Source of the DNA: Rossellomorea sp036867415
Lineage (GTDB): Bacteria > Bacillota > Bacilli > Bacillales > Bacillaceae_B
Assembly (NCBI RefSeq): GCF_036867415.1
Contig: NZ_JBAJHU010000002.1
Coordinates: 248,001-312,000 of the forward strand
Direction of reading: 5' to 3'
DNA length: 64,000 nt
The notes below the pieces were generated by a model. The model was not told the origin of the DNA, did no database searches, and saw only the letters and a program-made list of their open reading frames with translations. How positions within the stretch are numbered: the first letter of the stretch is position 1; each line of letters begins with the position of its first letter. The translations under genes and the position numbers were made by a program. Shown piece after piece: positions 41,426-50,257 of the stretch.

Positions 41426-42728
41426 AAGACCCTCCCGCTTTAAGAATTAATCGTGCAAAGGCATCAACCGCAATGGTCAGGACATCTTCTTCAAAATCAA
41501 ACCCTTCGTGATGGTGTCCCTTTTTCAAAGGAGTCCCAAAGATCATGAAGGTCGCTTTACCCCCGTGCCTTTGAACTTCATTGATCATGTAGGTGACATC
41601 TTCTGAAGCTTTAAGGGGCACACTTTCATGCACCTCCGTTATGCGGCTGCTTTCTTTACAGACTTCTCTCAGCCACTCAAACCATTCATGATCACAGGCT
41701 GCTTCAACCGTATTTCCGACTTTTTCAATGACCACCCCTACATCATACAAATTGGCAGACGCCCTGATAATCCGCTCAGCTTCGTTCAGCATGTATTGAT
41801 TGAGGTCCCTCGTTTCACCGCGGGTTTCAATTTCCATGTAGGCTTCATCGGCAATAATGTTTCTCCCTGATCCAGCTTCAAGCCTTCCCACGTTGATTCT
41901 TGTCGCACCTTCTGAATGTCTTGGGATCGAATAAAGATGAACGCTTGCAGACGCAGCAGCGAGCAGTGCATTCTTTCCTTTCTCCGGTTCAAGCCCTGCA
42001 TGCGCTGATTTCCCCTTGTATTTCACATTTAGTTTGGAGGAGGCGAGAAAGGAGTGAGTGGCGGCCGCCACAGCCCCTAAGCGGGAATCCCGTATCCCGA
42101 TATGTCCGCTTGCAAAATAATCGACATCCGCCAACCATCCCTTTTGAACCATGGCGTTTGATCCCCTCCCCCCTTCTTCAGCAGGTTGAAAGAGGAGGGT
42201 AAAGGAACCGTTTAAATCATGTTGATAGGCTGATAGAAATTTCGCTACCCCCAGGCCGATTGCTGCGTGACCATCATGACCGCATGCGTGCATGACCCCT
42301 TCTTCCCGGGAGCGGAAACCCTGGTTTGCCGGGAAATGACCATCCAAATCATCGGATTCTTTGATCGGAAGTGCATCGATATCAAACCGAAAAGCCATTT
42401 TCGGTCCCTGTTTGCCTGTATCGATTGTCGCTGCAAGCCCGGTATGACCGCCTTTCATTTTGACAATCCAGGCTTCTTCCACTCCTTCCCTTCTCGCTCT
42501 TTCTTCATGGAGAAGAAGAGTCTCTTCGGATGGGACCCCCATTCTTTCTTCAGACACGAGCGCATCCTTGCCCAGATGAAGGGTGAAACCAAGATTCTGC
42601 AATTCTTTTCCGATCAGATAGGTAGTTACATATTCGGTGAAACCCAGTTCAGGTCTTCGATGTAACGTCCTTCTGAATTCGATGAGTTCAGGTGAGAGCT
42701 CTTTGAGAAACGCTTCAAGCCGTGACAT
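41415..42728 (-). CDS. AbgA-like M20 amidohydrolase (aminobenzoyl-glutamate hydrolase subunit type)
   Basis: A 437-residue M20D amidohydrolase, the same length as E. coli AbgA. Conserved parts: FRRTLHRRPELGFTEYVT (about residues 18-35), the metal-binding HACGHDGHAAIG (about 145), QPAEEGGRGS (about 180) and ASGHIGIRDSRLG (about 208). Relative to ordinary M20D enzymes it has the insertion around residues 55-95 (GKDALVSEERMGVPSEE) seen in AbgA. With abgT in the neighbourhood it probably cleaves p-aminobenzoyl-glutamate or a similar aryl-amide. No AbgB heteropartner of the E. coli type is certain; the two flanking M20 genes may fill that role. Confidence 0.88.
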   Translation of the reverse strand: MSRLEAFLKELSPELIEFRRTLHRRPELGFTEYVTTYLIGKELQNLGFTLHLGKDALVSEERMGVPSEETLLLHEERARREGVEEAWIVKMKGGHTGLAATIDTGKQGPKMAFRFDIDALPIKESDDLDGHFPANQGFRSREEGVMHACGHDGHAAIGLGVAKFLSAYQHDLNGSFTLLFQPAEEGGRGSNAMVQKGWLADVDYFASGHIGIRDSRLGAVAAATHSFLASSKLNVKYKGKSAHAGLEPEKGKNALLAAASASVHLYSIPRHSEGATRINVGRLEAGSGRNIIADEAYMEIETRGETRDLNQYMLNEAERIIRASANLYDVGVVIEKVGNTVEAACDHEWFEWLREVCKESSRITEVHESVPLKASEDVTYMINEVQRHGGKATFMIFGTPLKKGHHHEGFDFEEDVLTIAVDAFARLILKAGGSYDE

Positions 42729-42731
42729 CTT

Positions 42732-43928
42732 TCATCTCTCCTTTCTTTCCAGTTCGCTCAAGGAATCAAGAGCAAGTTGAACCATTAGTTTGACACCTTC
42801 AGGCAAGGCATCTTCATTCAGCTTAAAATGTGGATCATGCAATGGAAATTGCTGCTCTGTCTCCCGGACAGAAGTACCCAGCCAGTAAAATGCGCCGGGG
42901 TACCGCTGTAAGAACCGGGAGAAATCTTCCCCTCCAAGAGATGGAGAAACCTCGGGCACAGAATCTTCACCCAATACCTTTTCAGCAGAGGACCGAACCA
43001 GCTCCGACCATTCAGGAGTATTCACTGTCGCCGGGTATCCATCTGAATAGTCCACTTGCACATCTGCCCCAAAGCTCCTTTCAACCCCTTCAATGATCGT
43101 ATGAAATCTGCTTTTCACCATCTCTTTCACTTCTTTTCTGAACGTCCGGATCGTCCCTTCAAGTGTTACCTGATCTGCGATGACATTATAGCGGTAACCT
43201 CCCTCGATTTTCCCAATTGTCAGGACAGCCGAGTCCAATGGATCTGTATTTCTGCTTACGATCGTTTGCAGTTGAGTAATCAGATTGCTGGCGATGATAA
43301 TCGCATCATTTGACTGATGAGGCATACTCGCATGACCTCCGGAACCCTTTATCGTAATCTTAAAGCGGTCAGATGCCCCCATGATTTCATTTGGTAAAAC
43401 GCCGACTTTTCCCACAGGCAGATCCGGCCATACATGCTGGCCGAAAATCACATCCGGCTTAAATTCGTCAAAGACACCATCTTCCATCATCTGCAGTGAT
43501 CCGCCTGTCGGAGCATCTTCTTCCGAAGGCTGGAACACGAGGAGAACGGTACCTGAAAGCTCGGATTTCATCTGCTCCAGCACCTTTCCAGCTGCAATCA
43601 GCATGGCCGTATGTGCATCATGTCCGCATGCGTGCATTTTGCCTTCTGTTGACGATTTAAACGCAAGGTCACTATCTTCCTGAATGGGCAGGGCATCTAT
43701 ATCCGCCCTTAACGCCACGGTCCCGCCAGGTTTGTCTCCTTGAATAATCCCTAACACACCTGTCTTTGCATAACCGGTCTTGAAAGGGATTCCCGCTTCT
43801 GATAATTGCTGTTGAATAAATGAAGACGTTTCAAATTCTTCTCCGCTTAATTCCGGATGCCGGTGAAGATGCCGCCTCGTCTCGATCACTTTATTCTCTA
43901 CTGATTTCACAAGCTGTTCTAAAGTCAT
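42732..43928 (-). CDS. M20D amidohydrolase (hippurate/N-acyl amino acid hydrolase-like)
   Basis: A 398-residue M20D metallo-amidohydrolase. Motifs: RRHLHRHPELSGEE (about residues 18-31), MHACGHDAHTAML (about 98-110), QPSEEDAPTGGS (about 135), FGQHVWPDLPVG (about 160) and GGEDFSRFLQRYPGAFYWLG (about 340-360). Start ATG 43928 (MTLEQL) with AAAGGAG nine bases upstream; the longer frame, from ATG 43961, has no site. It is the first gene of the four-gene M20/regulator operon, three bases before the AbgA-like gene. Members hydrolyse N-acyl amino acids or aromatic amides; the substrate is inferred from context only. Confidence 0.9.
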   Translation of the reverse strand: MTLEQLVKSVENKVIETRRHLHRHPELSGEEFETSSFIQQQLSEAGIPFKTGYAKTGVLGIIQGDKPGGTVALRADIDALPIQEDSDLAFKSSTEGKMHACGHDAHTAMLIAAGKVLEQMKSELSGTVLLVFQPSEEDAPTGGSLQMMEDGVFDEFKPDVIFGQHVWPDLPVGKVGVLPNEIMGASDRFKITIKGSGGHASMPHQSNDAIIIASNLITQLQTIVSRNTDPLDSAVLTIGKIEGGYRYNVIADQVTLEGTIRTFRKEVKEMVKSRFHTIIEGVERSFGADVQVDYSDGYPATVNTPEWSELVRSSAEKVLGEDSVPEVSPSLGGEDFSRFLQRYPGAFYWLGTSVRETEQQFPLHDPHFKLNEDALPEGVKLMVQLALDSLSELERKER

Positions 43929-43961
43929 TTCAACGAACTCCTTTTTCTGTCGATTGCTCAT

Positions 43962-43994
43962 TTAAGGAAATATTCCTTAATGATTCCGTTAATA
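43962..43994 (-). promoter_or_regulatory. Operator-like motif upstream of the M20 operon
   Basis: TTAAGGAAATATTCCTTAAT followed by GATTCCGTTAATA, the counterpart of the motif at 38327-38359. Both are the same length and both contain one inverted repeat plus a third half-site (TTCCGTTAA). It begins 34 bases upstream of the first gene's start. Confidence 0.72.
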
Positions 43995-44047
43995 GATATA
44001 TTCGTGATAACATTTGAAAATCCTACATGAATTGAAAAATATTCAAC

Positions 44048-44083
44048 AAAAAAAACCAGATCCCCTCATTAAAAGGATCTGGA
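44048..44083 (-). terminator. Terminator of the surface nuclease gene
   Basis: Minus strand CCAGATCC and GGATCTGG form a stem followed by eight T residues. Confidence 0.9.
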
Positions 44084-44090
44084 TTCTTTA

Positions 44091-47000
44091 TTAGTTACCT
44101 TTCTTTTTACCTTTACCTGAATTCCCAGGAATTTCAGGACCTTCTTCACTCATGAAGAACCATTTTCCTTTGGATTTAACCCATCCATTCTTGTCCTCTT
44201 CATTAGGTCTCAGCCATTTCGCATTCGAATTGGCTCCTCCGAATTTAAGAGTCCCGTCTTCATTCAAGTGATACTTCTTGCCGTTCCACTTGATTTTGCC
44301 TGTTTCCATTTCACCATTGTCATTATAGAAGTACCAGTTGCCATCTGTATATACCCATCCAGTTAAAACAGGCTCTTCCGCCTGTGCTTCTTGAACGATT
44401 CTTCCTTCAACCTGAGGTGAAACAGGACTGTTTAGATTCAAATAATCCGTAAATACTTCAAAGTCCACCAGGAACAAGTCGGTTTGACGGCCTTCCTCTT
44501 TCGCCTGTTTGAACATATCATAACCGTCTCCGCCATTCGCCGTAAATGCGTTGGTCGCTACACGGTATGTCTGTTCCGGATCGATATCCCTGAAACCGTC
44601 AGCCGTGTTCACTTCGACAGACCATACTCTCTCTCCGACCGGTTTGTTTACATCATATTTAAAGTGAATACCGGATACCTGCAGGAATTCACCCGGTGCA
44701 TCTTCACCTTCCACACGTGACACACTGTGCTCAAGGGCATCCAGGATCTCTTGCCCTGTCAGATCAAGAGTGACAAGCTGATTGCCGAATGGCATCGTTG
44801 TCAGCACTTCACCAAGGGTGATTTCCCCGGCGTCGATTGATGCGCGGATTCCCCCGCCATTTGTAAGTCCGATATATGTTTCGACAAACTCATTGGCTTT
44901 CGCAACCATTCCGTCTGCGATCAGGTTACCCAGGTTGGTTTCTTGTCTGCGGACGTCATTACGCTCACCATTAAGCGCGACTTCCGTTGATCCCACTACT
45001 TCGCTTTTCAGTTCCTCAAGCGGAGCTTTATATTCCTGTACTTTCGCAAGAGCTTCAGGATCTTCTTCGTAATTTGCTAAATCAAGTACTTCACCTATAT
45101 GGCTTGTGACAACCCCTTCAGAGTTGAACGTCACATCCAATAACCCAAGGAGATTCAAGTACTCCCCGGCCTGCACGATCAGGGTCGGTTCTTCTTTGTC
45201 GATCACGACCGGCTCTTCAAGAACCGTATGGGAGTGACCTCCAACGATGATGTCCAGGCCGTCCACTGCTTCAGCCAGCTCCAGATCATTCGAATAACCC
45301 AGGTGGGAAAGCGCGATGATTTTATTTACGCCTTCTTCTTTCAGCATATTGATCGTAGCAGTTGAACTTTCAACTGCGTCTTCAAAGACAACATTCTCTC
45401 CCGGACTGGAAATAAATGCTGTATCCGGAGTTGTCAGTCCAAAGATTCCCACTTTTTCACCATCTACTTCTTTGATCATGGCAGGGTAAATGTTCCCGCC
45501 TTCTCCCGGCTTGCCAATTTCATTTTTCACTAATGGTTCAAGATCAGCATCACCTGTCACCGTCACGTTTGATGATACCATCGGGAAGTTCATTTCTTTG
45601 ATAAAATTAGCAAGTGTTTCTGAATCTTTATCGAACTCATGGTTGCCCAATGTCATTGAATCGAAACCAAGTTCGTTCATGAACCACAAATCAGCTAATC
45701 CTTCATATTGACGGAAGTAAAGTGTACCTGAAAATACGTCTCCAGCGTCTAAAAGAAGAGAATTCTCTTTTTCAGCACGGATCTCGTTCACTGCCGTGAA
45801 TAAACGAGGATATCCTTCAACATGGGCATGTGAGTCATTTGTGTGCATGATAGAAAGATTAAAGTCTTCGTTGGTATGTTCTTCTGCAAAATCAAGCTGT
45901 GCAACCAATGCATCATGATCGCTCGCACGGCCGTGTTCTTCCATATAAGGAGAATTGAAGTTCACGATGTCAAACTCAGCGCCTGCAGCCAGTTGGTTGG
46001 ATACAAGCATATGATCAAGAACCTGCGCGTTCCCTTGATAGGTGTACGTATATCTTTCGTTTTCAGGAAGTGTTTCAACAAGATTTGTTAAAACGTCTCC
46101 TTTAAGAGTTTGCAGCGGGTTGGAGAATTCAAAATCATTCAGGTCTCCCATCACCACAACGTTCGCCTCTTCATTCTTTTCATGAATGTCAGATACAAAC
46201 GAGTTTACGATTTGGGCGATTTCCAGACGCTGCGCCTCGCTTCCCAGTACTGGAGGTTGATTTTTACCGAATAACGGCTCGTCCCCTCCTTTTGAATTGA
46301 AGTGGTTGTTGATTACAATCACTTCTTCTCCGTTAAAGTCGAATTCGGCTGCAAGCGGTTTGCGGCTGTCATCGAAAGCCGGATTCGTCGGATCGATTCT
46401 TCCCGGGTTTACCGTTAGTGAACCGTCTTCATATGCAACAGCAGTAGTTGCATCACCCTTTTGAGCTTCTGCAAGAGTCACCCGTTCAGGATTGTAAAGG
46501 TAACCGACACGGATATTCCCGCCCGGCACGCCGCCATCCTGCTTATCTTGCGGTGCAATCTCGGTCCACGCATAGGTTGGACCTCCAAAGCTTGCAACAG
46601 CATCGCTCAATGCTTTGTAGTTAGCATCTGCTTTTACAGTGCCGTCATCTGTCGTTCCGCTTTCATCAAGCACTTCCACAAGCCCGATGATGTCAGGGGA
46701 ATTCAGGTTCTCCACCATCGATTTGGCAAGCTTATCACGCTTATCCGTGTCAGCAGCTGCGAAGTTTTCAATGTTGTATGCAGCAATGGATAATTCCTCA
46801 TTATCTTTTTCAATTGTTGTCACTTCCGGAGTGAATTCTCTTTCATTTAACTCTGGAAGTTCTGCCTCATTGACTAAAATCTTGAAGTTGCTGTAACCGT
46901 AGCTGACAACGCCATTAACGGTTCCGTTAAATTGATCGCCCGTTTTCGCAACATAGTCGCGGTTATCCAGCAATAAGAACATTCTTTCAGGGTTCTGATT

Positions 47001-48044
47001 ATCTTTAGTCAATAGTGGAGCGCCTTCTTTTGTGTAGGCTTTCCCATCGACTTTCTCAGTAATGACTGGAAGTTCACCGTACTTTTGAGGACCTGTGATC
47101 ATCGGACTCTCAAGTGCGACGCGCATCCCTTCCAGACTTTCATAAAAATCGATTCCATCCTGTTCAGGATCGAATTCACTGAATTGATCGTTGTCGATCA
47201 CGTCCGTCGGTGGTGTAACATCTTCCCCGATGACAAGTGCTTCAGGAAGGTCATTGCCGCTTGAATCGACAATGACATTACCGTATTGAGCATTGATTTC
47301 AGTCATCGCCAGGTCTGTCTGTAATTTCTCGTCGTAACCATCAAGCACCCATTCCTTGACCTGACCGTCGACCTTTACATGGTCACCGGCCTGCACACCG
47401 TGAGAAGGCTTGTACACCAGCAGTGCCTCGGAAGTCTCAGGATTCTCATCCGGATTGGGGTCCTGCATGTAGAAGTTGCTTGCATCCTCTACATGTGTGA
47501 CGATCCCTTCCACTTCTTTTACTTTTTCAGAAGCATAAGGGGATGTATGACTTTCACCCTGGATGTCATGGATACTCAATCCTTCAATGCCTTCGTACGG
47601 AGTCGGTTCCTCAGGCTCCTCGCCTTCGAAGGTCATGGCTGTCGCATTTTTCAAACCAGGTACAGTAAAATATGCCGTTAAGTCTCCGGTTATCGTTACT
47701 TTTTTACCAATGATATCAGGATTAGTCTGGAGACCAAATGCCGGGCGGAATACACTCGGAATCTGTACTGGGAGTATTTTAGCAGGGTCTGTTTCATCCA
47801 CGCTGTCAGCAATAGCTAAGTTATAGTCATTGCCAAAAGGGGCTTCAAAATTATAACTGTCGGTCGCCTTTGTATGACCAACAATATAACCACTTACTGT
47901 TCCGGTTCCCTCATTATTCTCAATTGCTTCCTGAACCGTTAAGGTATCATTTGCAGATGCAATCGAGCCGACAGGCAGGATATACCCGGCAAGCAAGGCG
48001 AAAATCGTTGTCAAAATGAACAACTGCTTTTTCATGATTTTCAA
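44091..48044 (-). CDS. Extracellular nuclease / 5'-nucleotidase (YhcR-like) with C-terminal wall-binding repeats
   Basis: A secreted protein of about 1317 residues. It starts at TTG 48044 with GGAGG upstream. The signal peptide is FILTTIFALLAGYILPVGSI, cleaved near ASA. Domain order: DUF6359-like OB region (about 30-140), nuclease OB domain (about 165-260), endonuclease/exonuclease/phosphatase domain (about 415-700; AAYNIENFA, VVMGDLNDFE, ASDHDALVA) and a 5'-nucleotidase (about 710-1200; IMHTNDSHAHVEG, GNHEFDKD, GGHSHTVL, NGGGIRASI). Aromatic GWVYTDGNWYFYNDNGEM-type repeats close it and should bind the cell wall. B. subtilis YhcR has the same nuclease plus nucleotidase fusion. It would degrade external DNA/RNA and release nucleosides and phosphate. 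Confidence 0.92.
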   Translation of the reverse strand: MKIMKKQLFILTTIFALLAGYILPVGSIASANDTLTVQEAIENNEGTGTVSGYIVGHTKATDSYNFEAPFGNDYNLAIADSVDETDPAKILPVQIPSVFRPAFGLQTNPDIIGKKVTITGDLTAYFTVPGLKNATAMTFEGEEPEEPTPYEGIEGLSIHDIQGESHTSPYASEKVKEVEGIVTHVEDASNFYMQDPNPDENPETSEALLVYKPSHGVQAGDHVKVDGQVKEWVLDGYDEKLQTDLAMTEINAQYGNVIVDSSGNDLPEALVIGEDVTPPTDVIDNDQFSEFDPEQDGIDFYESLEGMRVALESPMITGPQKYGELPVITEKVDGKAYTKEGAPLLTKDNQNPERMFLLLDNRDYVAKTGDQFNGTVNGVVSYGYSNFKILVNEAELPELNEREFTPEVTTIEKDNEELSIAAYNIENFAAADTDKRDKLAKSMVENLNSPDIIGLVEVLDESGTTDDGTVKADANYKALSDAVASFGGPTYAWTEIAPQDKQDGGVPGGNIRVGYLYNPERVTLAEAQKGDATTAVAYEDGSLTVNPGRIDPTNPAFDDSRKPLAAEFDFNGEEVIVINNHFNSKGGDEPLFGKNQPPVLGSEAQRLEIAQIVNSFVSDIHEKNEEANVVVMGDLNDFEFSNPLQTLKGDVLTNLVETLPENERYTYTYQGNAQVLDHMLVSNQLAAGAEFDIVNFNSPYMEEHGRASDHDALVAQLDFAEEHTNEDFNLSIMHTNDSHAHVEGYPRLFTAVNEIRAEKENSLLLDAGDVFSGTLYFRQYEGLADLWFMNELGFDSMTLGNHEFDKDSETLANFIKEMNFPMVSSNVTVTGDADLEPLVKNEIGKPGEGGNIYPAMIKEVDGEKVGIFGLTTPDTAFISSPGENVVFEDAVESSTATINMLKEEGVNKIIALSHLGYSNDLELAEAVDGLDIIVGGHSHTVLEEPVVIDKEEPTLIVQAGEYLNLLGLLDVTFNSEGVVTSHIGEVLDLANYEEDPEALAKVQEYKAPLEELKSEVVGSTEVALNGERNDVRRQETNLGNLIADGMVAKANEFVETYIGLTNGGGIRASIDAGEITLGEVLTTMPFGNQLVTLDLTGQEILDALEHSVSRVEGEDAPGEFLQVSGIHFKYDVNKPVGERVWSVEVNTADGFRDIDPEQTYRVATNAFTANGGDGYDMFKQAKEEGRQTDLFLVDFEVFTDYLNLNSPVSPQVEGRIVQEAQAEEPVLTGWVYTDGNWYFYNDNGEMETGKIKWNGKKYHLNEDGTLKFGGANSNAKWLRPNEEDKNGWVKSKGKWFFMSEEGPEIPGNSGKGKKKGN

Positions 48045-48094
48045 ACTGGTTCCTCCTCTTTCTTTGTTTAACAGTAAATTTGGCACAGTCAAAA

Positions 48095-48108
48095 TGCAAA
48101 CGCTTACA
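48095..48108 (-). promoter_or_regulatory. cre-like CcpA operator upstream of the surface nuclease
   Basis: On the minus strand TGTAAGCGTTTGCA matches the catabolite-responsive-element consensus (TGNNANCGNTNNCA) at every fixed position. It lies about 50 bases before the start codon, suggesting repression by CcpA during growth on preferred sugars. Confidence 0.7.
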
Positions 48109-48397
48109 TAAGATTTCACTTCTCTCCGCGAAAACCCATCCTTTTCCCCAAAAGGACCTTTCCCGGATATTTACTTTATCCTATGAAAACACCTCCACGA
48201 ATTATTTCCATTAACCGCTTAGTATGTAGAATTTTGACTAAGCTTCCTTTTAAATATAGCATCTTTCCGTCGAATTTTAAGATATTTTCAATTATTTTAC
48301 AAAATCAGAACTTTTGACTTATGATTGTAATATTTCTAGGGTAATTAGACCTAAATAGTTTGTGTAAATTGTAAATCTGCATTCAACCTTAGTTTAA

Positions 48398-48686
48398 ATG
48401 AGGTTGGGATATAACTTAATAACTCTACTTTTAAATTCGAACAATATCTGGATTAATCATACTTTTTACTCTGTTAGAACCGCTGTTGATCTCCGCTCAA
48501 GACTTCGCTTTCCGCGGGTAGCCGGTGAGCCTTCTCGTCACAAACACCTGCGGATCAGAAAAGTGGATGCTGCTCACTCAGAGACTAATGTCTCGAGCCT
48601 CTAGCCGCCGGTACTGGACAGGTCTCACCTGGCTCTCTTTTCCAGCAGGAATCTTCGTCTTGCACTTCAATCAACTGCTGGAACAA
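48398..48686. repeat. Intergenic repeat element, truncated member of the 51831-52405 family
   Basis: The left end (ATGAGGTTGGGATATAAC) and the internal motifs CTTCGCTTTCCGCGGGTAG, CTAGCCGCCGGTACTGGACA and CTTGCACTTCAATCAACTGC match the 575-bp element. The right end with its hairpin and terminal repeat is missing. Confidence 0.75.
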
Positions 48687-48690
48687 GCAA

Positions 48691-48730
48691 AAAAATAAAA
48701 AAGAAGGACAGGCAAATGGATGCCCGTCCC
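48691..48730 (-). terminator. Terminator of metNIQ
   Basis: Minus strand GGACGGGCA and TGCCTGTCC form a stem followed by TTCTTTTTT, about 25 bases after the metQ stop. Confidence 0.85.
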
Positions 48731-48754
48731 TCACTATTAGGCTGTTAACTAACT

Positions 48755-49570
48755 CTATTCCATCCACTCCGGCTTCCCGAATCCTTTGAATTCTTCATCA
48801 ATAGTCTTCTCAAACTCATCGGCTTCAACCACCGCCTTGATGTCTTTCGCGATCTGTGAGTCGACGTCTTTCGTGTTCATGACAACTCGGTTGCGGTATT
48901 GGTCCGGCATATTCTCAAGCTGCAATGCATCCAGTAAGTCCATTTTCGCCGCAAGTGCGTAGTTGCCCGGTACTGCTGATAAGTCGACACTTTCGACCGC
49001 TCTTGGAAGCTGAGCCGCTTCGATCGGCTTGAATTGAAGGTTCTTCACGTTTTTATCGATGTCCTTTTCAGAAACCGTCAATGGGTCGGTCCCCTCTTTC
49101 AACGTGATCAGCTCTGCGTCCTCTAAGATTTGGAATGCACGTGCTGCGTTGGTCGGGTCGTTCGGGATAGAGATGGCGCTGCCTTCTTTGATGGTATCCA
49201 GAGAATCGAATTTATTCGAGTAGATCCCCATCGGTGCTGTCGGGACGACGATGACTTCCGAAAGCTCCATGCCGTGCTGTTCTGCGAATGTTTCCATGTA
49301 GATTTTATGCTGGAACAGATTCGCATCAAGATCACCCTGTGCCAATGCATTGTTAGGCTGGATATAGTCACTGAATTCCTTCACCTCTACCGTGTAGCCT
49401 TTCTCTTCCAGCCCCGGTTTGATCGCTTTTGTAACCATATCACTGTAAGGACCGGATGTCGCCCCGATGGTTATCTCTTTCTTTTCCCCCGAGCTTGCCT
49501 CTTCGCCTCCGCAGGCTGCAAGTAAGCTGACGATTAATACTGCTGCTAAAAATAAAATCCACTTTTTCAT
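48755..49570 (-). CDS. metQ: Methionine ABC transporter substrate-binding lipoprotein
   Basis: A 271-residue NlpA-family lipoprotein. The lipobox is LLAACG (Cys about residue 20). The ligand-binding region has ITIGATSGPYSDMV (about 34-47), the NALAQGDLDANLFQHKIYME block (about 73-92) and ISIPNDPTNAARA (about 133-145), all typical of methionine-binding MetQ. It is the last gene of the S-box-controlled metNIQ operon, 21 bases after the permease gene. It captures D/L-methionine outside the membrane for MetI/MetN. Confidence 0.94.
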   Translation of the reverse strand: MKKWILFLAAVLIVSLLAACGGEEASSGEKKEITIGATSGPYSDMVTKAIKPGLEEKGYTVEVKEFSDYIQPNNALAQGDLDANLFQHKIYMETFAEQHGMELSEVIVVPTAPMGIYSNKFDSLDTIKEGSAISIPNDPTNAARAFQILEDAELITLKEGTDPLTVSEKDIDKNVKNLQFKPIEAAQLPRAVESVDLSAVPGNYALAAKMDLLDALQLENMPDQYRNRVVMNTKDVDSQIAKDIKAVVEADEFEKTIDEEFKGFGKPEWME

Positions 49571-49591
49571 GAAATCTTCCCCCTAAATTGA

Positions 49592-50257
49592 TTATCTTTT
49601 ATCTACTAATCTTGCAAAAATATCCCCTGTGTACTGGATGAGCTGCACCAGGCAGATCAACACGACGACCGTGGTAATCATCACTGTATTGTCGTAGCGG
49701 TAGTAGCCGAAACGGATGGCGAGATCGCCGACTCCGCCTCCCCCTACGATTCCTGCCATGGCGGAATAAGCAACAAGGCTGATCGTTGTAATCGTGATCG
49801 CCTGTATGACTGCCGGTTTCGCTTCCGGAAGCAGGACGTCCTTGATGATCATCCATGGACTCGCCCCGACCGACACCGATGCTTCGATAACACCTTTATC
49901 GATCTCACGCAGTGCTGTTTCAACCATTCTTGCAAAAAACGGGATCCCCGCAACTGACAATGAAACGGATGCGGCTGTCGGTCCAATTGTCGTGCCCGTC
50001 AATAGTTTCGTAAGCGGCAGCAGTGCAACCAATAAAATGATGAATGGAACCGAACGGACCATGTTCACCACAAAACCGACGATCTTCTTAACGAACCCAT
50101 TCTGTAAAAAAAGCCCCTTGTCTGTCACGAAAAGCAGAACACCGAGCGGCATCCCGAGTAAAATTGCGATAGCCAGTGAAATGCCGACCATATAGACGGT
50201 TTCGAGGAATGCTTTATTCAACTCTGGTAAAATCGTAATCAATGATTCAGGCAGCAC
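49592..50257 (-). CDS. metI: Methionine ABC transporter permease
   Basis: A 221-residue MetI (MetP)-type permease with five predicted helices. It carries the EAA loop (IEASVSVGASPWMIIKDVLL, about residues 134-153) that contacts the ATPase. The start is GTG 50257 after GGAGGTG, overlapping the metN end by 11 bases. Position and length are as in B. subtilis metNPQ. Confidence 0.94.
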   Translation of the reverse strand: MLPESLITILPELNKAFLETVYMVGISLAIAILLGMPLGVLLFVTDKGLFLQNGFVKKIVGFVVNMVRSVPFIILLVALLPLTKLLTGTTIGPTAASVSLSVAGIPFFARMVETALREIDKGVIEASVSVGASPWMIIKDVLLPEAKPAVIQAITITTISLVAYSAMAGIVGGGGVGDLAIRFGYYRYDNTVMITTVVVLICLVQLIQYTGDIFARLVDKR

